The translations under genes were made by a program, and so were the position numbers. Positions 1 through 7,936 of a stretch of DNA of 12,121 nucleotides are shown in pieces. The notes under the pieces are model-generated. The model saw only the letters and a program-made list of their open reading frames with translations, was not told the DNA's origin and ran no database searches. This DNA comes from an uncultured Pseudomonadales bacterium (GTDB lineage Bacteria > Pseudomonadota > Gammaproteobacteria > Pseudomonadales > Cellvibrionaceae), in assembly GCA_938048505.1 (NCBI GenBank), contig CALIUX010000319.1:1-12121 (forward strand). The letters are read 5' to 3'. How positions within the stretch are numbered: the first letter of the stretch is position 1; every line of letters begins with the position of its first letter.

Positions 1-3000
1 GTGAAAAACGCCTCTTATTGGCGGGAGTGATTGCTGTTGGAAGCATTCATACCACTCATTCATACTGGCCTCTGAGCTGACATCAACCGCCATAGGCAAC
101 GCTTGTGCCCCAAGGTTTTCAAGCTCTTTTAGAAACGCAATATGGTTTATCAAAGGGGAGTCTGACGCTATATTTGACCATGCTTCGCGTTGAGGAACAG
201 GCGTGCGACTCATCATAATAATTTTGCGTGCCCCCCATTTAGCCAGCGTACGGCAGACTAATTGCCCCAAGGCACCAAAAGCACCGGTTACGACATAGCA
301 ACCGTCAGTGCGTAGTCGAATAGGTAGCGGTTTTGAGAGACCTTTGGCTTGTTGAAGACGGCAAACATGCCGCTGCCCTTGTCGCCAAGCAACTTCACCT
401 TCATATGTGCCAGGTTCAATATTGGCATGGAGCTCAGCGAGTAACTGCTGCGCGCTATTTTTTGCGGTATCGGTAATTAGATCGAGATCAATTAAACTGC
501 CCCGGTTGGCAATTAATTCTTGATACCAAAGTACTCGGCCAACACCCCATGCAGCGGCAGCTAAGGGGTTAGGAAATTCGCCATCATTGACGGCCTGTGC
601 ACCAGCTGTTGCGATTAGCATTCGCGCGGTGACATTATTGTTTTGCAAGGCTTGAGCAAATTCAATGAGCGGGTAAGTGCCGGACGGTGTATCTGAGTGC
701 AATTGCTCCAGGGTGTAATTTGCTGCGATAGCACTTAATTGGCCTAGATAAATAATGCCATCGCACTCGCCATTTTGAGCGAGCGATTGAACGCGCTCTT
801 TAATGTTTTCTTGGGTGTCTGAAATTAATACATAGTCTTGCTTGGCGTGTGTTAGCTGTTCTATCAAAGAGTGTGTGACAGCATGTTCGCTATCACCAAT
901 AAGCCATATTTTTCCTTGCTTGCTCTTAAATAAAGGCAGTGAGGCATTGTCTGATGGCGTACTATTTGATGAAGTGCTATTTGATGAAGTACTGTGCAAT
1001 ATAGACTTACTATCTGATGGAGTACTATCTGATGCAGTGCTATGCAATGACGTACTAGGTGTAGTGGAAATTTCCGTTTCTATAGGCGCAGCTTCGCTTA
1101 ACTGGCTTTCAGGCAAGCTTCGCTTGGTCCATGCAATATCAGTAAGCCAGTTATCGATTGTTTTGGTTGCGACTTTGTTCGATACTTTTTCGACATTAGC
1201 CGCACGGAAGCCTTCAATACCGCCCAAGTAATTACCAGTTTCGTTATAGATATGCATATCACCGACTATGGCATCCTCATCGCGGTGGGTGATTTGTGCA
1301 TGTACCCATAAAGATTGGCAACCAATCGCTTGTGTTGCAATGTGTTCAATTGCTAGCGGCAGGCGCATTGCACCGGTTTGCCCTGCGTTAAAAAAAGGAA
1401 TCTCAGTCGTTAAAATAGCTTGGAAGCAAGCATCGAGCAGCGTAGGGTGAAAGTGGTTATTGTTTGAATCAGCTTCAAGCTTAGCGTGAGGCTCTAGCTT
1501 AGCCATAGCTTCGCCTTCGGCTAGCCAAACTTGGGTCATAGGCTGAAAGCTGGGGCCGTAGTGATAGCCCATATCTCCCAATGTTGCATAGCACTCTGAC
1601 TGAGTTAATTCTTGAGAGGCGCGTGCCTGGATGGCGGTTATATCGAGTGATGGCTTGCTTTGTGGTGGCGGAGTAACTTGTAAATACCCCGTGGCATGTA
1701 CAACAGGCTCTTCGCCTAAGTTAGCATTAGAGGCAATTGAAAAATGCGCACTATCGTTGTCAAACGTGAATTGCACGGGTTTGGCATCGGTTTCAGGTAA
1801 ATACAGTGCTTTATGCAGCTTAAGTCCTTGTATTGAGCCGTCTTTCTGCCCCGTTAAGCTATGCAGCGCCTGATTTGCCATTTCGATATAGCCTGCTGCA
1901 GGAAAGAGCACGTTACCTTGAATTCGGTGGTCGGTTAAATAAGGTAAATGCTCTATATCAAGCAGTGCCTCAAAGGCGGGTTCAGCAACGCCTAGGCGAC
2001 GCCCCAGTAATGGGTGTTCTATATTCCCTAAGCGTACCTGTGCAACTTCGGGCGCTTCAATCCAGTAGCGGTCTTGCTTCCAAGGGTAGGTGGGTAATGT
2101 GATTAATTTGCCGCCATGGCATTGTTTTGCCCAGTCAATTTTATAACCCATATTATGCAGTGCTGCGAGCGATTGCATAAAACGTGCGCCTTCATCTTCT
2201 TTGCGTCGAAGGCTAGGTAAAACATTTGCTGGGTGTTGCAGTACAGACATGCATTCTTTAATCGAGTAGCCCAGCACAGGGTGCGGTCCAATTTCTAAGA
2301 ATAAATGGAAGCCATCTTCTGCCAGTCGTGTCATCGCATCTTTGAAGCGCACGCTGTAGCGAACATTCTCCCACCAATACTGTGCATCTAGCTCGGGGCC
2401 TTCTGCTATTGCGTTGCGGCCGGTCAAATACACAGGCAGCTGTGCAGGTTTGGCCTCAATATTTGCTAAGCAAGACAGAAGCTCCTCCTTTATAGGCTCC
2501 ATTTTTATGCTGTGATAGGGCACATTGACACTCAAGAATTTTGCAAAGATATCAGCCTCGGTCAGTTCTTCGGCTAATGCTTCAAGTGACTGCTTATCAC
2601 CGGCTAATGTTAAGGCGCTTGGGCTGTTAATGGCTGCAATGGATACGCTGCCTTCAAAAGGCTCAATGCGTACTTTAGCCTCAGCTTCTGTTAGGCTGAC
2701 CGCCAGCATAGTGCCGGTGCCATCGCATAATTGTTGCAAACGGCTGCGTTCTACGATGATGGTGATTGCATCTTCTAAGGTGTAGACACCTGCTTCATAA
2801 AATGCAGCGGCCTCACCAGCGCTGTGCCCAACGATTGCATCGGGCTTCACGCCATGCGATCGCCATAATGCCGCCAAGGCAATTTGCAGGGCAAAATTGG
2901 CGGGTTGAGCAAGCCACGTATCGCCCATTTTAGAGTCATCTTCGCTTGAATTGAGGTGCTCAATAAGAGACCAGCCCGCATGTGCTTTAATCAGTTTGTC

Positions 3001-4758
3001 GCATGCAATGATGACATCTCGGTAAACAGGCTCTTCATTAAAAAGCTGTTGCCCCATTGCATGCCATTGGGGGCCCATCCCTGTAAAGACCCAGACAAGG
3101 GGTTGTTGATTGTGGGGTAACGCCTGACCTAAAACGGCATTTGCATCTACTTCTCCGATTGATACCGCGTGTAAAGATGCAAGAAGCTCGTCAACATTTC
3201 TGTATGCAATGGTTGCACGTTCGGCTAAGTGCTCGCGTCGGTAAACCAATGTATGCGTTGTATCAGTTAAGAACGTATCAACGGTTTTATTATTGACAGC
3301 CTGTTGAATCGCATCGTGCATACGTGATGCGACATGAGGCAAATCTTGGGTATCTGCAGCACTTAATGGCATTAACGAATGGCTGGGGCGCTGTGTCTTT
3401 TTGTGCTCTGCTTGAATGGGCGCTTCTTCTAAAATAACATGTGCGTTTGTACCGCCAAACCCAAATGAATTCACGCCTGCACGTGCTAGCCCTGTATGTT
3501 TGGGCCAAGGTGTGGGTTCGATTGGAATGTTAAACGGTTGCTCATCTATATTGAGGGCAGGGTTAATTTTTTTCAGGTTGATGTGTGGTGGTATGGTTTT
3601 ATGTTTAAGTGCCAATACTGTTTTAATTAACCCTGCTACACCGGCTGCGGCTTCTGTATGGCCAATATTTGTTTTCACCGACCCAATAAAACATTCGTCA
3701 CCTTCTTTACGACCTTGCGATAAAACATGCCCTAATGCATTTGCCTCAATAGGGTCGCCTACAGGGGTTGATGTGCCATGCGCCTCTATATATTGCAACT
3801 CGCCAGGATTAATACCTGCTTCATCACACACGCGAAAAATAAGATTTTTTTGTGCTTCACCGTTAGGAACGGTAATCCCATTTGTTTTGCCATCTTGATT
3901 AACGCCCGAACCGGCAATGACTGCATGAATACGGTCGCCATCGCGAAGAGCATGGTCTAAACGTTTTAGCGCAACAATTCCAACGCCTTCTGAGCGAACA
4001 TAACCATTGGCGTCTGCATCATAAGTGCGTGACAGTCCTTCTGGTGACAAAAAACCCCCTTTAGATTCTGTAACAGTGTATTGTGGTGTCATATGAAGTA
4101 ACACACCGCCAGCTAAGGCGACTGAGCTTTCGCCCCGTAACACACTCTGGCATGCTAAATTGACAGTGACTAAAGATGAGCTGCAGGCTGTGTCGACTGA
4201 CATACTGGGCCCGTTAAAATCAAAACAATAAGATAACCTGTTAGACAATATGGTCATCATTGTGCCGGTGGCCGTATGAGCAGCTAAGCCTTTAAAGCTT
4301 AAATCTGAGAACTGCACGATTTTATAATCGAGTGTAAACCCGCCCATAAATATTCCAACATTTTGACCTGCCATTTGATGTGGATGTAACCCACCATCTT
4401 CCATAGCCTCCCAGGCCACCTCCAATAATTTCCTTTGTTGTGGGTCCATATATTCGGCTTCTCTTGGCCCTATGCCAAAAAAAGCGGGGTCAAATTCATC
4501 AAAACCATCAATGTATCCGCCACGTCCACCTGTTAAACGTCCTTGCTTAGCTTTATCTTTGCTGTAAAGGTTTTTTGCGTTATATCTATTTTTAGGTGTT
4601 TCTTCTAGGCAATCTTTTCCGTTGATAATGTTTTCCCAAAAGCTTTCATAATCATTTGCGTGACCCGGATAGCGACATCCAATACCGACAATAGCGACCT
4701 TTTGTGAGTTTGGTTTTTCGCCTTGATTCTTCGATATGATTTTTTCTCTGCTATTCAT
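1..4758 (-). CDS. Type I polyketide synthase, KS-AT-DH-KR (3' end outside window)
   Basis: A cis-AT modular or iterative polyketide synthase that condenses acyl extender units on a carrier protein and reduces them. The frame is open for all 1586 codons visible. KS (about residues 20-450) has Cys192 in DTACSSS, His327 in EAHGTSTP and His367 in KTNIGHTEAAAG. AT (about 555-845) starts at FTGMGPQW, with Ser646 in GHSAGE and His749 in VPYHS; that motif does not clearly separate malonyl from methylmalonyl. DH (about 905-1225) has His944 in HxxxGxxxxP and Asp1109 in LLDACFQA, so it should be active. A Ser/Thr repeat linker follows, then a structural KR subdomain, then the KR NADPH loop TGAFGALG at 1491-1498. 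No ER lies between the two KR halves, where it would normally be. ACP and any TE would be beyond the left edge. Only about 20 residues precede KS, so there is no loading module. The SD is weak (GAGAGA). The product is unknown; iterative versus modular use cannot be decided here. Confidence 0.96.
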   Translation of the reverse strand, partial: MNSREKIISKNQGEKPNSQKVAIVGIGCRYPGHANDYESFWENIINGKDCLEETPKNRYNAKNLYSKDKAKQGRLTGGRGGYIDGFDEFDPAFFGIGPREAEYMDPQQRKLLEVAWEAMEDGGLHPHQMAGQNVGIFMGGFTLDYKIVQFSDLSFKGLAAHTATGTMMTILSNRLSYCFDFNGPSMSVDTACSSSLVTVNLACQSVLRGESSVALAGGVLLHMTPQYTVTESKGGFLSPEGLSRTYDADANGYVRSEGVGIVALKRLDHALRDGDRIHAVIAGSGVNQDGKTNGITVPNGEAQKNLIFRVCDEAGINPGELQYIEAHGTSTPVGDPIEANALGHVLSQGRKEGDECFIGSVKTNIGHTEAAAGVAGLIKTVLALKHKTIPPHINLKKINPALNIDEQPFNIPIEPTPWPKHTGLARAGVNSFGFGGTNAHVILEEAPIQAEHKKTQRPSHSLMPLSAADTQDLPHVASRMHDAIQQAVNNKTVDTFLTDTTHTLVYRREHLAERATIAYRNVDELLASLHAVSIGEVDANAVLGQALPHNQQPLVWVFTGMGPQWHAMGQQLFNEEPVYRDVIIACDKLIKAHAGWSLIEHLNSSEDDSKMGDTWLAQPANFALQIALAALWRSHGVKPDAIVGHSAGEAAAFYEAGVYTLEDAITIIVERSRLQQLCDGTGTMLAVSLTEAEAKVRIEPFEGSVSIAAINSPSALTLAGDKQSLEALAEELTEADIFAKFLSVNVPYHSIKMEPIKEELLSCLANIEAKPAQLPVYLTGRNAIAEGPELDAQYWWENVRYSVRFKDAMTRLAEDGFHLFLEIGPHPVLGYSIKECMSVLQHPANVLPSLRRKEDEGARFMQSLAALHNMGYKIDWAKQCHGGKLITLPTYPWKQDRYWIEAPEVAQVRLGNIEHPLLGRRLGVAEPAFEALLDIEHLPYLTDHRIQGNVLFPAAGYIEMANQALHSLTGQKDGSIQGLKLHKALYLPETDAKPVQFTFDNDSAHFSIASNANLGEEPVVHATGYLQVTPPPQSKPSLDITAIQARASQELTQSECYATLGDMGYHYGPSFQPMTQVWLAEGEAMAKLEPHAKLEADSNNNHFHPTLLDACFQAILTTEIPFFNAGQTGAMRLPLAIEHIATQAIGCQSLWVHAQITHRDEDAIVGDMHIYNETGNYLGGIEGFRAANVEKVSNKVATKTIDNWLTDIAWTKRSLPESQLSEAAPIETEISTTPSTSLHSTASDSTPSDSKSILHSTSSNSTSSNSTPSDNASLPLFKSKQGKIWLIGDSEHAVTHSLIEQLTHAKQDYVLISDTQENIKERVQSLAQNGECDGIIYLGQLSAIAANYTLEQLHSDTPSGTYPLIEFAQALQNNNVTARMLIATAGAQAVNDGEFPNPLAAAAWGVGRVLWYQELIANRGSLIDLDLITDTAKNSAQQLLAELHANIEPGTYEGEVAWRQGQRHVCRLQQAKGLSKPLPIRLRTDGCYVVTGAFGALGQLVCRTLAKWGARKIIMMSRTPVPQREAWSNIASDSPLINHIAFLKELENLGAQALPMAVDVSSEASMNEWYECFQQQSLPPIRGVFH
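950..1057 (-). repeat. 15-bp tandem repeat, 7 units, within the PKS linker
   Basis: Seven degenerate 15-bp units lie at 950-964, 965-979, 980-994, 995-1009, 1013-1027, 1028-1042 and 1043-1057, with one extra codon at 1010-1012. The best-conserved plus-strand form is TTTGATGAAGTRCTA. On the coding strand each unit gives a pentapeptide such as TSSNS, TPSDS, TASDS or TSLHS, at about PKS residues 1235-1270. The units keep the reading frame, so copy-number change would alter linker length without breaking the protein. The position is just after the DH domain and before the structural KR subdomain. Confidence 0.85.
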
Positions 4759-4907
4759 AGGTGTCTCTCAGATGCTAATTTTTAAAATTTGGTTTATTAA
4801 AAAATCAACTCAATTTTTATTTTATGAATCAACTAGTAGGTAGCTTTAATTGAATGTCTATTCACTTCCATGTGATTGATTTGTGATTTTTTCAGAGGTG
4901 ATAATAG

Positions 4908-4936
4908 ATATTAAACCTGTTAATAAAAAGTGTCAT
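4908..4936 (-). promoter_or_regulatory. Candidate sigma70 promoter for the PKS gene
   Basis: Read on the minus strand: -35 ATGACA (4936-4931, 5 of 6 consensus bases), 17-bp spacer, -10 TAATAT (4913-4908, 4 of 6). It would place transcription start near 4901 and leave a leader of about 140 nt before the PKS ATG. The surrounding DNA is AT-rich, so chance matches are common. Confidence 0.4.
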
Positions 4937-4966
4937 TTTAAAAATATAAGACCTAAAAATAACAGT

Positions 4967-4995
4967 TTGACGCGATACATAGCATATTAATTAAT
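4967..4995 (+). promoter_or_regulatory. Candidate sigma70 promoter for the thioesterase gene
   Basis: -35 TTGACG (4967-4972, 5 of 6), 17-bp spacer, -10 ATTAAT (4990-4995, 4 of 6). An alternative -10, TAATAT at 4992-4997, needs a 19-bp spacer. The start of transcription would be near 5002, about 70 nt before the gene. Confidence 0.4.
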
Positions 4996-4997
4996 AT
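4984..4997. promoter_or_regulatory. 14-bp perfect palindrome over the thioesterase -10
   Basis: ATATTAATTAATAT is perfectly self-complementary and covers the proposed -10 of the thioesterase promoter, a position where a dimeric repressor could block transcription. The site is pure A/T, so it may be compositional chance in an AT-rich spacer. Confidence 0.3.
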
Positions 4998-5073
4998 TTA
5001 ATGTTGTCCTTTGCGTATTGCGGATCTGAACTTTAGAATTGCTCCTCGTATTTAATTTTAAGGGGTGGGATTG

Positions 5074-5820
5074 GTGAAGAGTAGAGGCGTTGAAAAAGAA
5101 TCTGGCAAGTATCTTTTTGTGCCAAGAAGAAATAATTCTGCAATATTGAAAGTGTATTGCTTTCCTTATGCGGGCGGTGGGGCGCAAGTCTTTTTACCCT
5201 GGTTGGCGCATATTAACGAATTAATTGAATTGGTTTTTATTCAGTATTCGGGCCGAGGTAGTCGTTCACATGATCCCTTGAATGATGATTGTCTAGATGT
5301 GGCAAAAGAGATTGCGGACGAGATTAATGCGGAAGATCATCCTTGTATATTAATTGGGTATAGTATGGGTGGTGCAATTGCTTTTGAAGTGGCGCGTAGA
5401 TTAACGACTGAACCTTTGGTTGTTCACTTGTGCGCATCATGTCCGCCGAAGCCTTCAGGAGAACGTTATCTGTTAGATGATTTGAGTTTTTTGCGTGAGG
5501 TCAAAAAGATAGGAGGTATTGATGAGCGTTTACTGCAAGACTTAGAGATGCGTCATTTTATTCTCAAAATTATGCGGAACGATTTTAAATTGCTCGACAC
5601 TTATGAGCCGACGCTGACCCATATCAAAAGCCCTGTACATGTTTGGGTGGGCAATAAAGACCATCATGTCACAGTAGAAAAGGCATTAGCTTGGCAGGCA
5701 TATTGTGCTCAGCCTATTCATTCGCACACAGTAGAAGGCGATCATTTCTTTATTCATAACCAAGGCGGTGAAATAATGAAGTCGATCTTGATGAGAGTGC
5801 CTGAGCTGAGGTGTGTTTAG
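5074..5820 (+). CDS. Type II (editing) thioesterase, alpha/beta hydrolase
   Basis: A stand-alone cytoplasmic thioesterase of the GrsT/RifR type, which in polyketide and nonribosomal peptide systems hydrolyses misprimed or stalled acyl groups from carrier-protein thiols. The N-terminal family motif FPYAGGG is present. Counted from the GTG at 5074, the catalytic triad is Ser97 in GYSMGG, Asp196 in GNKDHHV and His224 in EGDHFF. Length (248 aa) is normal for the family; there is no signal peptide. The nucleophile elbow has Tyr where His is common (GHSMG). Start choice: GTG 5074 sits 8 nt after a strong SD (AAGGGG, 5060-5065); TTG 5071 is possible, and GTG 5065 would overlap the SD. It is divergent from the PKS gene, its likely partner. 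It ends 67 bp before a hairpin that separates it from convergent miaB. Confidence 0.92.
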   Translation: MKSRGVEKESGKYLFVPRRNNSAILKVYCFPYAGGGAQVFLPWLAHINELIELVFIQYSGRGSRSHDPLNDDCLDVAKEIADEINAEDHPCILIGYSMGGAIAFEVARRLTTEPLVVHLCASCPPKPSGERYLLDDLSFLREVKKIGGIDERLLQDLEMRHFILKIMRNDFKLLDTYEPTLTHIKSPVHVWVGNKDHHVTVEKALAWQAYCAQPIHSHTVEGDHFFIHNQGGEIMKSILMRVPELRCV

Positions 5821-5857
5821 TGATGTTATTTTTCATGTCAGATTTTTTAGGCATGAT

Positions 5858-5871
5858 CTATCTATAGATAG
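5858..5871. repeat. 14-bp perfect palindrome after the thioesterase gene
   Basis: CTATCTATAGATAG is self-complementary, lies 37 bp after the thioesterase stop and is followed by TTTCGC. As RNA it could form only a short AU-rich stem, so it is at best a weak terminator; it could also be a protein site. Nothing else supports a role. Confidence 0.3.
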
Positions 5872-5886
5872 TTTCGCAGAGCAAAA

Positions 5887-5934
5887 ATGGAAGTACTTAT
5901 TCTGGGTGGTGCATAACAGAATAAGTACTTCCAT
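5887..5934 (-). terminator. Strong 18-bp hairpin between convergent thioesterase and miaB; miaB terminator
   Basis: Perfect 18-bp arms (5887-5904 and 5917-5934) enclose a 12-nt loop. Read in the miaB direction the stem merges into a run of five T (5887-5883), fitting an intrinsic terminator about 64 nt after the miaB stop. In the plus direction no T tract follows directly, although TTTTT occurs 11 nt later (5946-5950), so it may also stop thioesterase transcription less well. The stem is longer than most terminators and includes the 8-bp palindrome AAGTACTT. Confidence 0.7.
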
Positions 5935-5997
5935 GCCGCTAATCATTTTTGGGTATTAAAGGAGTGGGTTGAGGTGAGCTAGCCGTGAGATGGAGGG

Positions 5998-7368
5998 CTA
6001 TGCCTCATCTAATTCAGAGCCTAATAAAATGCCACGCAAGGAATTAGGCAGGGCTTCTTCAATTAAAATATCAGCAAATTTGCCAATCAGCTCGGGTTGG
6101 TCGCACCGAAAATTTACAACGCGATTATTCTCTGTTCGACCAGAGAGTTGGCCAGGGTCTTTTTTAGAGTATCCCGTCACGAGTACTCGCTCGGTATTGC
6201 CTACCATTTTACGGCTAATATCTTGAGCCTGTTGAATAATGCGACTTTGCAATATTTTGAGGCGATCCTTTTTAAGTTGTTCAGGTGTATCGTCTTCTAG
6301 GCTGGCGGCGGGCGTGCCTGGTCGTGGGCTGTAGATAAAGCTAAACGAATTATCAAACCCGATCGCTTGTATGAGGTTCATTGTTGCTTCGAAGTCTTTT
6401 TCGGTTTCGCCGGGGAAGCCGATAATAAAGTCAGAGCTAAAGCTCATGTTGGGTCGTAACGCTTTAATTTGACGCAGCTTTGATTTGTATTCGAGGGCAG
6501 TGTGCCCACGCTTCATTGCCATCAGTATGCGATCTGAGCCACTTTGAACGGGTAGGTGCAAGTGGCTCACGAGTTCAGGCACTTCGCCATAGACTTTAAT
6601 GAGACTATCGGAAAACTCAACGGGATGTGAGGTTGTAAAGCGGATGCGGTCTATGCCATCTATTGCCGCAACCAGCGTAATTAATTCAGCCAAATCAGCC
6701 ATGCCGTCAGGGCTTTCGCCACGATATGCATTGACATTTTGGCCAAGCAGGTTCACTTCTCGAACACCTTGAGCGGCTAAGTGGGCAACTTCTTTGAGGA
6801 CATCTTCAAGTGGGCGGCTGACCTCCTCTCCTCGAGTGTAAGGTACGACGCAGAAGGTGCAGTATTTTGAGCAGCCTTCCATTACCGAAACAAACGCCGA
6901 TGCGCCATCGGCCTCGGGTTGAGGCAAGTTATCGAACTTTTCAATTTCGGGGAAGGTAACATCGACGATGACTGTACCGTCGGCTTGAGGCTTTTTGTCA
7001 ATCATCTCCGGAAGGCGATGCAGTGTTTGTGGCCCAAAAACTAAGTCTACATAGGGGGCTCGGTCGGCAATAGCTTCACCTTCTTGGCTTGCTACGCAAC
7101 CTCCAACGCCAATGATGACGTCGGGGTTGTTTGCTTTTATGTGTTTCCAGCGGCCCAACTGATGAAAGAGCTTTTCTTGGGCTTTTTCGCGAATTGAGCA
7201 GGTGTTAACGAGCAAAACATCCGCTTCTTCGGGATTTTCGGTGGTAACCATGTCGTGGGATTCGCCCAAGAGATCGCGCATTCTGGATGAATCATATTCA
7301 TTCATCTGGCAGCCGTGGGTTTGAATAAACAACCGTTTTGTCGGTTTGTCTGCGAGGGGATTCGACAT
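5998..7368 (-). CDS. miaB: tRNA-2-methylthio-N6-dimethylallyladenosine synthase MiaB
   Basis: A radical-SAM methylthiotransferase that adds a methylthio group to i6A37 in tRNAs reading UNN codons, acting after MiaA. The 456-aa protein has normal length and full domain order. The N-terminal MTTase domain has the auxiliary cluster cysteines Cys20 (HGCQMN), Cys57 (VNTCSIR) and Cys91 (GVGGC). The radical-SAM motif CxxxCxxC is Cys166, Cys170, Cys173 in [12 protein letters not shown]-terminal TRAM domain begins near residue 385. The ATG start is preceded by AGG at 7 nt, inside the palindrome TTAGGCCTAA (7371-7380). The gene is divergent from the DUF1820 gene. In many gammaproteobacteria phoH and ybeY follow miaB; here it ends at a terminator and faces the PKS-associated thioesterase instead. 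Confidence 0.98.
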   Translation of the reverse strand: MSNPLADKPTKRLFIQTHGCQMNEYDSSRMRDLLGESHDMVTTENPEEADVLLVNTCSIREKAQEKLFHQLGRWKHIKANNPDVIIGVGGCVASQEGEAIADRAPYVDLVFGPQTLHRLPEMIDKKPQADGTVIVDVTFPEIEKFDNLPQPEADGASAFVSVMEGCSKYCTFCVVPYTRGEEVSRPLEDVLKEVAHLAAQGVREVNLLGQNVNAYRGESPDGMADLAELITLVAAIDGIDRIRFTTSHPVEFSDSLIKVYGEVPELVSHLHLPVQSGSDRILMAMKRGHTALEYKSKLRQIKALRPNMSFSSDFIIGFPGETEKDFEATMNLIQAIGFDNSFSFIYSPRPGTPAASLEDDTPEQLKKDRLKILQSRIIQQAQDISRKMVGNTERVLVTGYSKKDPGQLSGRTENNRVVNFRCDQPELIGKFADILIEEALPNSLRGILLGSELDEA

Positions 7369-7434
7369 GTTTAGGCCTAAGTAACTCGGAGTGATTTGCG
7401 GGAAACGCGCTGAGCGTATTTCAAAAAGAGACGC

Positions 7435-7440
7435 ATTATA
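7435..7440 (-). promoter_or_regulatory. Candidate miaB -10 box
   Basis: Read on the minus strand this is a perfect TATAAT, ending 66 bp ahead of the miaB ATG. The -35 region is poor: ATGCAA at 17-bp spacing matches only 3 of 6. The start of transcription would be near 7428, giving a leader of about 60 nt. Confidence 0.5.
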
Positions 7441-7504
7441 CGCCCCTCGTAGCCGACTTGCATGGCGTTTACAGGAATTTTGGTCGGTGAAGTACGCTAT
7501 AAAA

Positions 7505-7522
7505 GAGGTATTTGTCTACCTC
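7505..7522. promoter_or_regulatory. Inverted repeat GAGGTA-N6-TACCTC in the miaB/DUF1820 spacer
   Basis: Six-base perfect arms surround a 6-nt loop, with a T-rich stretch (TTGTTTTTTG) starting 6 bp later on the plus strand. It lies between two divergent genes, where a terminator for neither is needed, so an operator or an attenuator in the DUF1820 leader is more plausible. A weak DUF1820 promoter can be read just after it (TTGCAC 7534-7539, 18-bp spacer, GATTAT 7558-7563). Confidence 0.3.
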
Positions 7523-7600
7523 AGACTTGTTTTTTGCACTATATACCCTCATTAAAAGATTATATACCGTGTCTTTTGTGTTTTTTATTTGAGTTACTCC

Positions 7601-7936
7601 ATGCCTAGCAACCCGATATTTAAAGTGATTTTTTATAACCAGAACCAAGTATTTGAGATTTTTGTACGCGGAATATTTCAAAGTGATATGTATGGCTTTG
7701 TAGAGGTCGAAGAGTTTGTTTTTGGTGAGCGCTCTCAGCTAGTGGTAGACCCGAGTGAAGAAAAGCTTAAAAACGAGTTTGCAGGCGTAAAGCGCTCCTA
7801 TATTCCCGCGCACTCTATTGTGCGTATTGATGAGGTAGAAAGCGAAGGGATGCCCAAAGTAATTGATGTTAAGCCGGGTGAAAAATCGAATACTATTTCT
7901 TACCCTTTTGGGAAGCCTAAGCCGCCAGGCGAATAG
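7601..7936 (+). CDS. DUF1820 family protein
   Basis: A small soluble protein of 111 aa matching the DUF1820 family of gammaproteobacteria, from memory of the conserved core: IFKVIFYNQNQVFE near the N-terminus, then YGFVEVEEFVFGER and VDPSEEKLKNEF, then an acidic stretch ending in IRIDEVE equivalents (IVRIDEVES). The tail is rich in Pro, Gly and Lys. No signal peptide, membrane segment or catalytic motif is visible, and the family has no established function known to me. Start: ATG 7601 gives the family's usual N-terminus; the in-frame TTG at 7589 has no SD. The SD for the ATG is weak (GAG at 7591-7593). The gene diverges from miaB and is followed at once by a 12-bp hairpin. Confidence 0.88.
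   Translation: MPSNPIFKVIFYNQNQVFEIFVRGIFQSDMYGFVEVEEFVFGERSQLVVDPSEEKLKNEFAGVKRSYIPAHSIVRIDEVESEGMPKVIDVKPGEKSNTISYPFGKPKPPGE

Larger units (their letters stand above)
4759..5073. promoter_or_regulatory. Divergent intergenic region between PKS and thioesterase
   Basis: An AT-rich 315-bp spacer with no credible gene; a short minus-strand open frame at 4987-5187 is a shadow of the thioesterase start. It holds two back-to-back promoter candidates, separately listed, whose -35 boxes are 30 bp apart (4937-4966 between them). A 14-bp perfect palindrome overlaps the thioesterase-side -10. The arrangement would let one regulator control both genes, which is inferred only from layout. Confidence 0.6.

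Noticed and set aside
950..1057. CRISPR-like array
   Set aside because: The 15-bp units abut without spacers and stay in frame with the PKS; this is a coding minisatellite.
842..4000. Several plus-strand open frames of 60-160 codons within the first 4 kb
   Set aside because: All lie antisense to the continuous PKS frame, which carries every expected catalytic motif in register; the antisense peptides show no family features.
5065..5073. GTG 5065 or TTG 5071 as thioesterase start
   Set aside because: GTG 5065 overlaps the AAGGGG SD; GTG 5074 has the best spacing. TTG 5071 cannot be fully excluded.
7505..7522. Intrinsic terminator at the GAGGTA/TACCTC hairpin
   Set aside because: It lies between divergent genes with only a 6-bp stem and a T stretch starting 6 bp away; kept as a possible regulatory repeat only.
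7589..7600. TTG 7589 as start of the DUF1820 gene
   Set aside because: No SD ahead of it, and ATG 7601 gives the expected family N-terminus.
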